Shown one piece after another: positions 17,478 through 26,161 of a stretch of DNA of 64,000 nt; position 1 is the first letter of the stretch, and every line of letters begins with the position of its first letter. The stretch spans positions 124,001-188,000 of the forward strand of contig OZ243953.1 in the NCBI GenBank assembly GCA_965214475.1, written 5' to 3'. Origin of the DNA: SIRX01 sp965214475. GTDB taxonomy: Bacteria; Actinomycetota; Rubrobacteria; Rubrobacterales; Rubrobacteraceae. The notes beneath the pieces were generated by a model that made no database searches, had not been told where the DNA came from, and worked only from the letters and a program-made list of their open reading frames with translations. Both the position numbers and the translations under genes were made by a program.

Positions 17478-18202
17478 CGGACTTTACCGTCTTTCCGGCG
17501 ATAGACCTGCGCAACGGAAAGTGCGTCCGGCTTAAGCAGGGAGACTTCGACCGCTCTAGAGAATACGACGCGGACCCTGTGGAGCGTGCCCGCGAGTGGG
17601 AGCGGCAGGGAGCCGAGGCGATCCACGTTGTAGATCTCGACGGGGCCAAGGAGGGGAGTCCGATGCAGCTATCCCTGATCCGCGAAATCACCGACGCCGT
17701 GGGCGTGCCGGTCCAGGTGGGTGGCGGTGTGCGCACGCTCGAAGACTTGCGTTCTGTTCGAGGGGCCGGTGCGAGCCGAACCGTGATGGGTACGGCCGCC
17801 GTTGGGGACCGGGATCTTCGGTTGCGGTCTATCGAAGAGATTGGCGGCTCCCTGGTCGTAGCGGTGGATGCCCGCGACGGCGTCGTCTCGACCCACGGCT
17901 GGCAGCGGTCGAGCGGCGTCGGGGTACTGGAGCTTTCGGAGGAACTGGCTGCGGACGGCGTGGCCGCGGTTCTCTATACGGACGTCGCGAGAGACGGTAT
18001 GGATTCCGGGGCGGCTTTGGAAGAAACCGCCGAAGTCGCCCGCCGCGTGCCGGCCATCGCCAGCGGTGGGGTGCGAGGGGTAACAGACATCTTGGCGCTC
18101 TCGAAGATTGAAGGCGTAGTTGGGGCGATAGTGGGTACTGCTCTCTACGAACAGCAGGTTACTTTAGAAGAGCTTCTGGAGGCCGCCCAGGAAGAGGACT
18201 AA
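17474..18202 (+). CDS. hisA: phosphoribosylformimino-5-aminoimidazole carboxamide isomerase
   Basis: TIM-barrel isomerase of histidine synthesis. FPAIDLRNGKCVRLKQGDF at the N-terminus carries the catalytic Asp; the second half has AVDARDGVVSTHGW, YTDVARDGM and IASGGVRG, with the second catalytic Asp in YTDVARDG. The 242-residue length is normal. Some actinobacteria use the dual HisA/TrpF enzyme PriA, but a separate trpF is present at 61872, so a dedicated HisA is likely. Start GTG 17474 overlaps hisH by 4 bases. It is the last gene of this block and overlaps the convergent HPP gene by 4 bases. Confidence 0.94.
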   Translation: MTDFTVFPAIDLRNGKCVRLKQGDFDRSREYDADPVERAREWERQGAEAIHVVDLDGAKEGSPMQLSLIREITDAVGVPVQVGGGVRTLEDLRSVRGAGASRTVMGTAAVGDRDLRLRSIEEIGGSLVVAVDARDGVVSTHGWQRSSGVGVLELSEELAADGVAAVLYTDVARDGMDSGAALEETAEVARRVPAIASGGVRGVTDILALSKIEGVVGAIVGTALYEQQVTLEELLEAAQEED

Positions 18203-18714
18203 GGTTGCTTTCTGGGCATGCTGCCGATGTTTCGGGCCGACCATATTGGTACGGGCACGCCGAAAACGCGGTTGATGGACCAGCCCGCTACGGTGATCAG
18301 TACCACGCCGGTCGCTATGGCTGCCAACTTGCGGGGCGTCGTGAGCAGGCCGAGGCTTACTATAAGGGCCGTGACGCCGGCCGGGGGGTGTCGTGTCTGA
18401 GAGAGAACCAGTATGCCGCTGGTCACGGCTACCGACAGAGATGCCGCACAGACGTGGGCGAAGGTTACGCCGTACACGGTCGTACTCGGCAAGCCATAGA
18501 GGCCGAAAGCGACGAGGAAGAACAAGCCGACCGCCATCGCGACAAAGTGGCCGGTGATCGTACTGCGCGGGCTGCCGGTCTCGACCATCGGCGTCTCGAA
18601 CAGAATAAATACCGTCGGTCCCAGGCTTGGGAACAGGAGGGGTTCACCCAGCAAGTAAGCTGCCAGGCCGCCGATAAAGACGGCCAGAAACCCGGCTATT
18701 AGAGCATTTATCAT
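18199..18714 (-). CDS. HPP-family membrane protein, start at the IS edge
   Basis: A 171-residue protein with four or five membrane helices. The HPP hallmark is QTRHPPAGVTALI; LFPSLGPTVFILFETP matches the other conserved block. Some family members have been linked to nitrite transport, but function here is open. ATG 18714 directly abuts the IS630-type element and even overlaps the transposase stop (CTATGA). No ribosome-binding site is visible, so the original 5' end and promoter may have been displaced by the insertion. The conserved domain itself appears complete. Confidence 0.75.
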   Translation of the reverse strand: MINALIAGFLAVFIGGLAAYLLGEPLLFPSLGPTVFILFETPMVETGSPRSTITGHFVAMAVGLFFLVAFGLYGLPSTTVYGVTFAHVCAASLSVAVTSGILVLSQTRHPPAGVTALIVSLGLLTTPRKLAAIATGVVLITVAGWSINRVFGVPVPIWSARNIGSMPRKQP

Positions 18715-19658
18715 AGTAGGTGGTCCACAGTACGGTAACCACAGTGTTTGAAGAACCCCCGAACGTCCCGAGCCGACACTGCATCTAGCGCACGACCCAT
18801 CGCCTCGATCAGCGCCTCCCGGCTGCGAGCTTGGGCTTTGCGCAGTAATCCCTTGATCTTCGAGAACGCCTGCTCGATTGGATTGAAGTCCGGCGAGTAG
18901 GGCGGTAGGTAGACAATCTCGCAGCCTCTAGTCTCGACGATCTCCTTTACTCTCCCGCCTCTGTGAGAAGATAGGTTGTCCATGACCACAATCTGTTTGG
19001 GCCGTAGAGTCGGTGCCAGAACACGCTCCAGGTAGGCTTCGAAGACCTCCCGCGTTGTAGAACCCTCGACCGCAAGACACGGACCGACACCTTCCGCCGT
19101 GATGCTGGAGAGCAAGGTCACGTTCTTGCCCCAGTTCCTCGGGGCACTACCGAAGGCTCTCTCCCCCTTGCGCCGACCAAGCGTAAAGTGGAGAGAGCGA
19201 GACATTGGCTCCCATCTCGTCTACGAATACCAACCGCTCGGCATCCACCCTCTTGGCAAACAGCACTCGCCATGCGCACCTCAAAAACTCGTCGCGCTCA
19301 CTCGCTCCCAGCGATCTTTTTTTCGGCTCCACCCGAGGCGCCTTAGCATCCGGCTCACGGTAGATTCGCTCACCGATACTCCGGCCACCCGACCCAGGAA
19401 CTCGCTCCGCTCCGAGAGGGTGGCCGCCGGACGTTCCTCCACGTCCTGCTCCAAGAGCTTCCTGGCGCGCTCGTCCATCTTGGGCTTTGAACCGGGCCGC
19501 TTCTTGGGGGCGAGCGGGCGACTCTGCTCTACCAGCTTGGCGTGTCGCTTCACCGACGAACGGCTCACTCCGAAGGAGCGGGCTGTCTCGGTCTTGGTCG
19601 CACCCCGGGCGAGGACTTCAACGATCTTCTTCCTGAGGTCCAGCGAGTAAGCATTCAT
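18711..19658 (-). pseudogene. IS630-type DDE transposase, frame interrupted twice
   Basis: ATG 19658 begins an N-terminal helix-turn-helix (MNAYSLDLRKKIVEVLARG, ETARSFGVSRSSVKRH). At a run of seven A (19317-19323 on the other strand) the frame moves -1 into KKRSLGASERDEFLR; such A-runs are known programmed frameshift sites in this kind of element. The catalytic domain follows: Asp in LVFVDEMG, Asp in VVMDNLSSH, Glu in FNPIEQAFSK. A second break is an extra G in the five-G run at 19163-19167; removing it restores AQGERAFGSAPRNWGK. The first shift may be functional. The second should inactivate the gene unless it is a sequence error. Confidence 0.75.
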
Positions 19659-19690
19659 ACGCCTATGGTGCCACATGGACCATCCACACT
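18713..19690 (-). mobile_element. IS630-family insertion sequence, decayed
   Basis: A stretch of roughly 980 bp holds a single transposase gene and imperfect inverted ends sharing TGGTCCA (left near 18719-18728, right near 19671-19685). The two ends differ at several positions, and I could not confirm the TA target duplication typical of IS630, so the borders are approximate. The element has landed directly upstream of the HPP gene. Confidence 0.7.
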
Positions 19691-19835
19691 GCAAATTGCT
19701 CTAGTGTGTACAGGGCGTCGCCGGGGGTACCGTACTTGTTGGTCAGCCACCGGTAGAGCCGTAACTATCGGCTTCGTGTTGCGTGATGTCGCACCCGCTT
19801 TCGACCCGTGCCACTTCACAAAGGGAGTGACGGAA

Positions 19836-20147
19836 CTATATACCCAGTCGAGAAGTCTTTGACGCTCCTTCGTCGTACTTGACCGATTGGATAGCCCGCC
19901 AGCTAAACTTGGCGAGTGATTCGTCGGTTGGCCGGGTTGCGAGTTCCGGATCTGACTCCGCGATAGCCTCGCGGGCGGTCTCCACGGCGGCGTCGAGGGC
20001 AGCGTTGATCTCAAAGGCCCGGGCGGCCTGATACTTTACCTCGATCGAACGCGGGGCATCGTCTGCGACCGAGTAGGATAATTCGTACTCCTCGGTGCGG
20101 CTTTCGTAGTCCCCAATTCGCCTGGCTGTGCAAGAAAGCTCTGGCAT
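19836..20147 (-). CDS. hypothetical protein, 103 residues
   Basis: A small soluble protein with acidic and alanine-rich helical stretches (NAALDAAVETAREAIAES, ARAFEINAA) and two N-terminal arginines near TARRIGDYESRTEEYEL. No motif or family is recognised. Start ATG 20147 has a weak AGGA upstream. The gene sits alone between the IS630 element and the penicillin-binding protein gene. Codon choice looks like its neighbours. The 19691-19835 gap on its 3' side holds no gene I can support. Confidence 0.45.
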   Translation of the reverse strand: MPELSCTARRIGDYESRTEEYELSYSVADDAPRSIEVKYQAARAFEINAALDAAVETAREAIAESDPELATRPTDESLAKFSWRAIQSVKYDEGASKTSRLGI

Positions 20148-20231
20148 CCAGGCATCCTAGCACTGTACGGAAGTCTTTGTTTGCTAAATCGCGTCACGGG
20201 CGTTGGCTAAGGTAGACTTACGCGGATTCAT

Positions 20232-22232
20232 ATGAATAGCTTTTTCGAGACCAGCAAGAAAGCCCAAAAGAAACGGTGGCGGCGTTTCTTCTTCTGGACG
20301 TTTCGGACGGCCGTCAAACTCGGTCTGGCAGTGTTTTTCATCGTTGCTGTAGGACTGGTCGGTCTGTACGCGTACCTGGTTAACGGGTATGAGGATCAGT
20401 TGGACCAGCGCTACCCGACGCTCGTCCAGAACTCTCACGTCTACGACGCTGATGGAGAGAGGATCTCGACTCTCCAGGCCGTGCAGAACCGTGAGACCGT
20501 CGGCCCGGACGGGTTGGGAGAGTATTTGCCCCAGGCGACGGTTGCGATAGAGGATCGCAGGTTCTACGAGCATATCGGCGTGGATTTCGAAGGGCTCGGA
20601 CGGGCGGCGTGGACGGACCTGAGATCCTGGAGCGTCCAAGAGGGCGGCTCCACCATCACGGAGCAGCTCGCAAAAAACCTCTTCATTCCCGAAAAACAGT
20701 GGATGGAGGTCTCTTTCTGGCGGCGACTCAACCAGTCGGCGCTGTCGTTCGCTTACGAGCGGCGGCACACGAAAGAAGAGGTTCTCACGGCCTATCTAAA
20801 CACCGTCTACTTTGGAGACGGGGCTTACGGGGCCGAACTTGCCGCCGAGCGGTACTTTGGGAAAGACGCCAGCGACCTGAGCCTCTCCGAGTCCGCCGCG
20901 CTCGCTGGCTTTCTCCATGCTCCGTCTACCTACTTGCCCGATACCGAAGAAGACATTCGGCGGGCCGAGGACCGTCGGGACGAGGTGCTCGCCATAATGG
21001 AAGAAGAGGGTATGATCTCCGCCTCAGATCGCCAGGATGCCGTGGCGCAAGCCCTGGAGTTCGTCCCGGAAGAGCCACCCGATGACCCCGTCTACGAGCC
21101 TTTTCTAGATAAGGTGCGCCGGGAGGTGCAAAGCCAGCTCGGGGAGGAGGCGCTCGCTCGCGGAGGACTGGAAATCCGCACCACGGTTAGGCCTAGCCTA
21201 CAACGCACCGCCGCCGAGTCTGCCGAAGACGTACTCAGCGAACCCGACGATCCATCCGCTGCCGTAGCGACTGTAGAGCCCCAGACCGGGGCCATCCGTG
21301 CGCTTGCCGGCCAGGAGGGAGACTTCAATCTGGCCCTCGACGCCCGCCGACAGCCCGGCAGTTCATTCAAGCCTCTGGTTCTGGCGACGGCGCTCAGGGA
21401 CTACGTCTCTCCGGATACTGTTTACGTCTCGAAAGATCTGAATGTCAACTTTCAGGATCTCGACTACCAGGTAGTCAACTACGACTTCGTTGAGCGAGGT
21501 CAGATCTCGGTCGAAGAGGCGATGGTGAAGTCGGACAACACGGTCTTCGTGCAGTTCGGGGTGGACCTCGGGCTGTACAACGTGGCCGATACCGCAGAAG
21601 CTATGGGTATAACGACGCCCGTGGAACCTTACCCCTCAACGTCCATCGGAGGCCTCGGAACCGGCGTCAGCGTACTGGATATGGCCTCTTCCTACGCCAC
21701 TTTCGGCGGGGCCGGGATCTACCGTGAGCCCTACGCGGTCGAGGAGGTGGACCGGCTCGACTTCGGCACTAAAGAACAACTCTACGACCATCGGGTCAGC
21801 GGAAGACGCGTGCTATCCGGCAATCAGGCCGCCGTTGCCAACGACATCCTCCGGGAAGTGGTCGAGGACGACGAAGCCACCGGGGACCACAACCTGGACG
21901 AAGAGCTGGGCCGGCCTTCCGCGGGAAAGACCGGCACGACGGACGACTTCGTGGACGCCTGGTACGTTGGATACACTCGCCGGCTCTCAACGGCGGTCTG
22001 GGTTGGTTACCCGGAAGGCCGCCGCCCGATGGTAGACGTTCACGGCCTGGAAGAGGTGAATGGGCGGACACTGCCGCTCGACATCTGGGCTGATTACATG
22101 CAAGAAGTGACCTCCGGGGCCACCCCACTCAACTTCCCCGAACCCGACTACAGTGAGTTTTCGCCTTTAGAAAGCGGCTACGCCGCAGAGCCCCCCGCGA
22201 CTTCCTACGTCGAGGTCCAGAGTGGCCCCTGA
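20232..22232 (+). CDS. class A penicillin-binding protein (PBP1a type)
   Basis: Bifunctional peptidoglycan synthase. Residues 1-16 are basic and cytoplasmic, followed by one membrane anchor near 30-50. The glycosyltransferase (GT51) domain has the catalytic Glu107 in EDRRFYEH and GGSTITEQLAKN. The transpeptidase domain carries SSFK with nucleophile Ser377, SDN at 434-436 and KTGTT at 566-570. All catalytic motifs are intact over 666 residues. The C-terminal tail is short and lacks PASTA repeats. ATG 20232 has no strong ribosome-binding site. It appears to be transcribed alone or with the small gene 41 bases downstream. Confidence 0.95.
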   Translation: MNSFFETSKKAQKKRWRRFFFWTFRTAVKLGLAVFFIVAVGLVGLYAYLVNGYEDQLDQRYPTLVQNSHVYDADGERISTLQAVQNRETVGPDGLGEYLPQATVAIEDRRFYEHIGVDFEGLGRAAWTDLRSWSVQEGGSTITEQLAKNLFIPEKQWMEVSFWRRLNQSALSFAYERRHTKEEVLTAYLNTVYFGDGAYGAELAAERYFGKDASDLSLSESAALAGFLHAPSTYLPDTEEDIRRAEDRRDEVLAIMEEEGMISASDRQDAVAQALEFVPEEPPDDPVYEPFLDKVRREVQSQLGEEALARGGLEIRTTVRPSLQRTAAESAEDVLSEPDDPSAAVATVEPQTGAIRALAGQEGDFNLALDARRQPGSSFKPLVLATALRDYVSPDTVYVSKDLNVNFQDLDYQVVNYDFVERGQISVEEAMVKSDNTVFVQFGVDLGLYNVADTAEAMGITTPVEPYPSTSIGGLGTGVSVLDMASSYATFGGAGIYREPYAVEEVDRLDFGTKEQLYDHRVSGRRVLSGNQAAVANDILREVVEDDEATGDHNLDEELGRPSAGKTGTTDDFVDAWYVGYTRRLSTAVWVGYPEGRRPMVDVHGLEEVNGRTLPLDIWADYMQEVTSGATPLNFPEPDYSEFSPLESGYAAEPPATSYVEVQSGP

Positions 22233-22273
22233 TACGAAGCGGACGCCGGATTCAGGGATGGTATAAAGCCCTA

Positions 22274-22726
22274 GTGGATCTGAACGAGTTATACGGCGGT
22301 GCTTTTGTCAACTGGGAGACGGTCGCCGGCTCCTGGAAAAAGCGCACCGTCACTTCCCGGATGATGCTCTTCAGCGCCCGCCATTACCTGGAGGCGTCGA
22401 GAACGGACCCGGACCCGCAACGCGTTGCCCTCGCGGAGCCCACGTCGCTACCGGACGAAGTGAAGAGCGCCTTCGCCGCCCCGCCGGACCCTTCGAGTGA
22501 GGTCTCGGGCTTGTGGGGAGAGTTCGTGGACGCGGCGCTTTCGGCGGAGCTAGAGATGATCTCCTACGGAGAACGCCCGCCGATCCTGCAAGAGTTGCGC
22601 ACCGGCCTCGAAACTGCCGCAAACGAAGCCGGCCCCGACGCGGACCTCAGAAGCTGGTTTTTCGCCCGCCGTAACGCCCTGCCTGGTGGGGATCTTCCCG
22701 AAGGTTCTGGTTACTTACCGGTCTAG
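22274..22726 (+). CDS. hypothetical protein, 150 residues
   Basis: A soluble, acidic protein without signal peptide or membrane segment. It opens MDLNELYGGAFVNWETVAGSW and has a helical middle (LWGEFVDAALSAELEMISYGE). I do not recognise a family. GTG 22274 is the likely start; TATAAA occurs 9 bases upstream but no ribosome-binding site is seen. It follows the penicillin-binding protein gene by 41 bases and could be read from the same transcript. Confidence 0.5.
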   Translation: MDLNELYGGAFVNWETVAGSWKKRTVTSRMMLFSARHYLEASRTDPDPQRVALAEPTSLPDEVKSAFAAPPDPSSEVSGLWGEFVDAALSAELEMISYGERPPILQELRTGLETAANEAGPDADLRSWFFARRNALPGGDLPEGSGYLPV

Positions 22727-22845
22727 CGGCGACAGCGGCGGATACTAGGCTGAGGTCTCTCTTCAGTTTACCGGGGATCGTATCTACAATAGAATGTGTA
22801 TCAACGAGTTCGGGGAAAGCTGCAAAAAAGAGAGGAACCGGAAAT

Positions 22846-24294
22846 ATGGAATCAATACCCAATGCTAGTTACAGCATGACCCTGCGGGTGGAGTTTCCGC
22901 ACACGGCGGGCGCTCTCGGCAAGATCCTGACCACCGTTGGAGAAGCTGGTGGGATGGTCGGGGCGGTGGACATCGTGCGGATGCAAGAGGAGAGGACCAT
23001 CCGCGACATTACCGTCAACGCCCACGACTCCGAACACGGGCAGCAGATCGTCCAATCCGTGGAGGAGCTGGAAGACGTGCGGGTGGTGAACATCTCCGAC
23101 CGAACCTTCCTGATGCACCTGGGCGGCAAGATCGAGATTAAATCGCGAATGCAGATCCGGACCCGCGATGATCTCTCTATGGCATACACGCCGGGCGTCG
23201 CCCGGGTGTGCCGGGCTATAGCCGATGATCCGGAGAGGGCTTTCAACCTGACCATCAAACGCAATACCGTCGCCGTCGTCAGCGATGGCACGGCCGTCTT
23301 GGGACTCGGGGATATCGGGCCTCGGGCGGCGATGCCGGTGATGGAGGGCAAGGCGATGCTCTTCAAGGAGTTCGCAGATGTGGACGCGTTCCCCATCTGC
23401 CTCGACACCAAAGACACCGAGGAGATCATCACCGCCGTAAAGAACATCGCCCCGACCTTCGGCGGTATAAACCTGGAAGATATTTCGGCCCCCCGGTGTT
23501 TCGAGATCGAGGAACGGCTGAAGGAAGAGCTCGACGTACCCGTTTTCCACGACGACCAGCACGGTACGGCGGTGGTGGTGATGGCGGCCCTTATCAACTC
23601 CTTGAAGATCGTGGACAAAAAGATAGAAGACCTGAAGATAGTGGTAAACGGCGTCGGCGCTTCGGGGGTGGCGTGCGCCAAAATAATGCTCTCTGCCGGC
23701 GCGAAGCACGTCATTGGCTGCGATTCTCAGGGCATTGTTCACGAAGGCCGGGACAATCTAAACGAGTCAAAGCAGTGGTTCGCCGAGCACACCAACCCCG
23801 AGGGTAAGAGTGGAGATCTCTCGGATGCTATACAGGGGGCCGATCTCTTCCTGGGCCTCTCCGTCCCGGACGTTCTGACAGCGGACGACCTGGACACCAT
23901 GAACGATGACCCGATCATTTTCGCGATGGCGAACCCGGACCCGGAGATACGCCCCGAGGTGGCGTTCGGGCACGCCAGGATAATCGCCACGGGCCGCAGC
24001 GACTACCCGAACCAGATCAACAACGTTCTGTGTTTCCCTGGTATGTTTCGGGGTGCCCTCGACGTCCGGGCTCACGGCATAGATGAGTCCATGAAGCTCG
24101 CGGCCGCAGAGGCGATAGCCAACGTCATCCCGGAGGAGAATGTCTCGGAGGACTACGTCATACCGTCTGTATTCGATGAACGAGTCTCCCCCGCGGTCGC
24201 CGAAGCCGTCGCCGAAGCCGCCCGCGAGAACGGCCTTGCTCGCCGCTCCCGCCCAGAACGCGAGGAAGTAGGACTCTCAGCCACCAGCTTCTAA
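22846..24294 (+). CDS. malic enzyme with N-terminal ACT domain
   Basis: Oxidative decarboxylation of malate to pyruvate with NAD(P). Residues 1-90 form an ACT regulatory domain (LRVEFPHTAGALGKILTTVG), which probably binds an amino acid or similar effector. The malic enzyme core starts near 105: MAYTPGVARVCRAIADDP, SDGTAVLGLGDIGPRAAMPV, FHDDQHGTAVV (divalent metal and catalytic region) and VNGVGASGVACAKIML (dinucleotide binding). Length 482. AGAGAGGAACC lies about 8 bases before ATG 22846. The ACT fusion is a known bacterial architecture. NAD or NADP preference cannot be read with confidence. Confidence 0.93.
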   Translation: MESIPNASYSMTLRVEFPHTAGALGKILTTVGEAGGMVGAVDIVRMQEERTIRDITVNAHDSEHGQQIVQSVEELEDVRVVNISDRTFLMHLGGKIEIKSRMQIRTRDDLSMAYTPGVARVCRAIADDPERAFNLTIKRNTVAVVSDGTAVLGLGDIGPRAAMPVMEGKAMLFKEFADVDAFPICLDTKDTEEIITAVKNIAPTFGGINLEDISAPRCFEIEERLKEELDVPVFHDDQHGTAVVVMAALINSLKIVDKKIEDLKIVVNGVGASGVACAKIMLSAGAKHVIGCDSQGIVHEGRDNLNESKQWFAEHTNPEGKSGDLSDAIQGADLFLGLSVPDVLTADDLDTMNDDPIIFAMANPDPEIRPEVAFGHARIIATGRSDYPNQINNVLCFPGMFRGALDVRAHGIDESMKLAAAEAIANVIPEENVSEDYVIPSVFDERVSPAVAEAVAEAARENGLARRSRPEREEVGLSATSF

Positions 24295-24301
24295 AAGCTT
24301 T

Positions 24302-24341
24302 ATGAGGCGCGCCACATCTGGAATTATCCGTGGCGCGTCAT
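24302..24341. terminator. long inverted repeat after the malic enzyme gene
   Basis: ATGAGGCGCGCCAC and GTGGCGCGTCAT pair through an 8-bp perfect core (CGCGCCAC/GTGGCGCG) and an outer ATGA/TCAT segment, with a 2-base bulge and a 14-base loop. It starts 7 bases after the malic enzyme stop. On the plus strand AGAATAAAGG follows instead of a U-run, so it may act by Rho, stabilise the 3' end or bind a protein. It lies immediately upstream of the 2Fe-2S protein gene. Confidence 0.45.
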
Positions 24342-24352
24342 AGAATAAAGGC

Positions 24353-24628
24353 ATGCCAAGGCTACGCCAGATCTTTGTTTGCGCCACGCCCGGCGAGGGG
24401 CGCTGTGGCGCGAAGGGCGGCAGTGAGTTGCTGGAGCTTTTTCGAGAGGAAGTTGAGCGGCGAGGTTTCTCGTCGGCGACGGTGCTGCGCAACGCTTGTA
24501 CCCGGCGACATCACGAAGGTCCGGTCGTCTTTATTTTCCCGGACGACGTCTGGTATACGGAGGTCAAGCCCGAAGACGTACCGGAGATCGTAGAGCGCTA
24601 TCTAGTTCCGGCGCGCACCGAGGCCTGA
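24353..24628 (+). CDS. thioredoxin-fold 2Fe-2S protein with a Cys-to-His ligand change
   Basis: A 91-residue relative of the thioredoxin-like 2Fe-2S ferredoxins (Aquifex type). It begins RQIFVCATPGEGRCGAKGG, with Cys10 and Cys18 as the first ligand pair. The second pair in the family is C-x3-C directly before GP; here the segment reads CTRRHHEGP, so Cys49 is kept and the second Cys is replaced by His53. The rest of the domain, VVFIFPDDVWYTEVKPEDV, matches well. A 3Cys-1His cluster would have a different redox potential and be proton-sensitive. ATG 24353 has AAAGG just upstream. Confidence 0.75.
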   Translation: MPRLRQIFVCATPGEGRCGAKGGSELLELFREEVERRGFSSATVLRNACTRRHHEGPVVFIFPDDVWYTEVKPEDVPEIVERYLVPARTEA

Positions 24629-24635
24629 GCTTTTT

Positions 24636-25892
24636 CTAATCCGCGTCAGGGGGCCGGTGACTGAATCCCACGCGGCCGAGCGTTCGCTCCATGGCCCAGT
24701 CTGAGGTGGCTAGAATGCGATCCCGGCTGCGCTTGAGGTAGTAGAGAAAGATGCTCCGGTAGAGGGCCTGTGCCGCGGGACCCCGCAGTTTTGCCCCGAT
24801 GGCCACGGCCACGGCGCTCTCCGGCCCGAGGCTTACCACGTAGCCCCGGTCGAAGAAGTCAAATGGGGGACGTGCGTTCTGGGAGAGTCGCTTGCCCAGG
24901 TCAATGGCGGCCCAGGGACCTTGCTGGACCGCGGCCGAGGCGGTAGGGGGCAGGACGCCGTGACGCGGGTCCTCGTACAGCGCCGCATCTCCGAGTACGT
25001 AGACCTCCGGATGATCCGGGATCGTCAAGTGGGCATCCACCGACACCCGCCCCGAAGCGTCGTGCTCTCCGGGAAGTTCCCGAACCATAGGCGCCACGTC
25101 GATTCCTGTGGTCCAGACTCGGGTAAGGGCCGGGAACAACTCGCCCCCGATCTCGACGCCATCGGTGGTCGCATCCTCGACGGCGGTACCGAGCCTGACC
25201 TCTACACCGAGCTTTTCTAGTTCCTCCATCGCCACACGATGAAAATACGGGTCGAGCCAGCCCAAGAGTCGGTCGGTCGCCTCGAACAGCGTCACGCGGG
25301 GCTCGACGGCTGGATTTCGGCTGGTGCGCTTCTTTAAGTATTGAAAGAGTGCGGCAACCTCGGCGGCCAACTCGACCCCGGTAGCCCCGCCGCCAACGAT
25401 GGCGACGTTGAGGAGGCCCGGTCGTGATTCTGAGCGTCGGTCCAGCGATTCGTTCCAGGCTCTGTTCAGGGTGTTTCTTAGCTGCAAGGCGTCTTCCAGG
25501 GTCCAGAAGAGTTGGAAGTGCTCGCTCATTTCTGCAGGAGGATTTGCCGCCCCGCTGCCGGCGGCCAGCACCAGATATTCGTAGGCAACCTCTCCGGCGG
25601 AAGTTTCTAGCGTTTTACGATCAAGGTCTATATTTGTTACCTCTGCGTTCAAGAAGTCGCAGCGGTTTTTGCAGAGCCCCTTTATCGGGAAGCGGACGCT
25701 GTCCGGGTGGATGCGGCCGACGGCCACCTCGTGGATCAGGGGTATAAACGGGTACTCTTCCGCTTGGTCTACGAGCAGAGCCTCCCCGGGGCGCCTCAAA
25801 GAAGGCGGCAAGTTCCGCAGGAAGCTAGAGCCGGCAAAGCCGGCGCCGACCACGACGACGTGGGCTCTCCAGTTTACTCCTTCAACCGTCAC
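24636..25892 (-). CDS. NDH-2-like FAD/NAD(P) oxidoreductase
   Basis: Second pyridine-nucleotide-dependent flavoprotein of the window, 418 residues. FAD binding: VVVVGAGFAGSSFLRNL near residue 12. NAD(P)H binding: VAIVGGGATGVELAAE near 165. VYVLGDAALYED is the second FAD contact. The C-terminal 60 residues are amphipathic with FLYYLKRSRDRIL, a possible membrane-binding region as in NDH-2 enzymes. It has no redox-active CxxC, so a disulfide reductase is unlikely. The start is ATG 25892. It is convergent with the 2Fe-2S gene, separated by 7 bases. The physiological electron acceptor is not evident. Confidence 0.82.
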   Translation of the reverse strand: MTVEGVNWRAHVVVVGAGFAGSSFLRNLPPSLRRPGEALLVDQAEEYPFIPLIHEVAVGRIHPDSVRFPIKGLCKNRCDFLNAEVTNIDLDRKTLETSAGEVAYEYLVLAAGSGAANPPAEMSEHFQLFWTLEDALQLRNTLNRAWNESLDRRSESRPGLLNVAIVGGGATGVELAAEVAALFQYLKKRTSRNPAVEPRVTLFEATDRLLGWLDPYFHRVAMEELEKLGVEVRLGTAVEDATTDGVEIGGELFPALTRVWTTGIDVAPMVRELPGEHDASGRVSVDAHLTIPDHPEVYVLGDAALYEDPRHGVLPPTASAAVQQGPWAAIDLGKRLSQNARPPFDFFDRGYVVSLGPESAVAVAIGAKLRGPAAQALYRSIFLYYLKRSRDRILATSDWAMERTLGRVGFSHRPPDAD

Positions 25893-26045
25893 GGCTCGTC
25901 AACCTCTCCGGTGAGAAGCCGCCCGTAGTCGTTTGGCCCAGGCTATCGAGACCGTAGCTGCTTTTCATAAGCATGATGGTTTCCCCCTGCAGATCGACAA
26001 CATTAGTGAGTATAACGTTGCCATAGAGATCATTACGGGTGAAAC

Positions 26046-26075
26046 TTTACAAACCGTGCCGTTATACCGTAGACT
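26046..26075 (+). promoter_or_regulatory. candidate promoter TTTACA-18-TAGACT
   Basis: A -35-like TTTACA and a -10-like TAGACT with an 18-base spacer lie about 87 bases upstream of the CxxC protein gene. It is the only convincing two-box promoter I can see in the 269-base gap between 25893 and 26161. That gap otherwise shows no gene. Confidence 0.4.
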
Positions 26076-26161
26076 CTGAATACTGCCATCGGGCTTCCGG
26101 TGGTGGTGGGGAGCAGAAAATACGGAAACCACCCGTCTCACGAGGCTAGAAAGGGACCGTA

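Noticed and set aside
19655..20014. Alternative minus-strand frame between the IS630 element and the hypothetical gene at 19836-20147
   Set aside because: It overlaps both, runs into the IS end, is Arg/Pro/Ser-rich and has no ribosome-binding site.
22852..23742. Long open frames opposite the malic enzyme gene
   Set aside because: Two overlapping antisense frames exist there, neither with a recognisable domain; the plus-strand malic enzyme explains the sequence.
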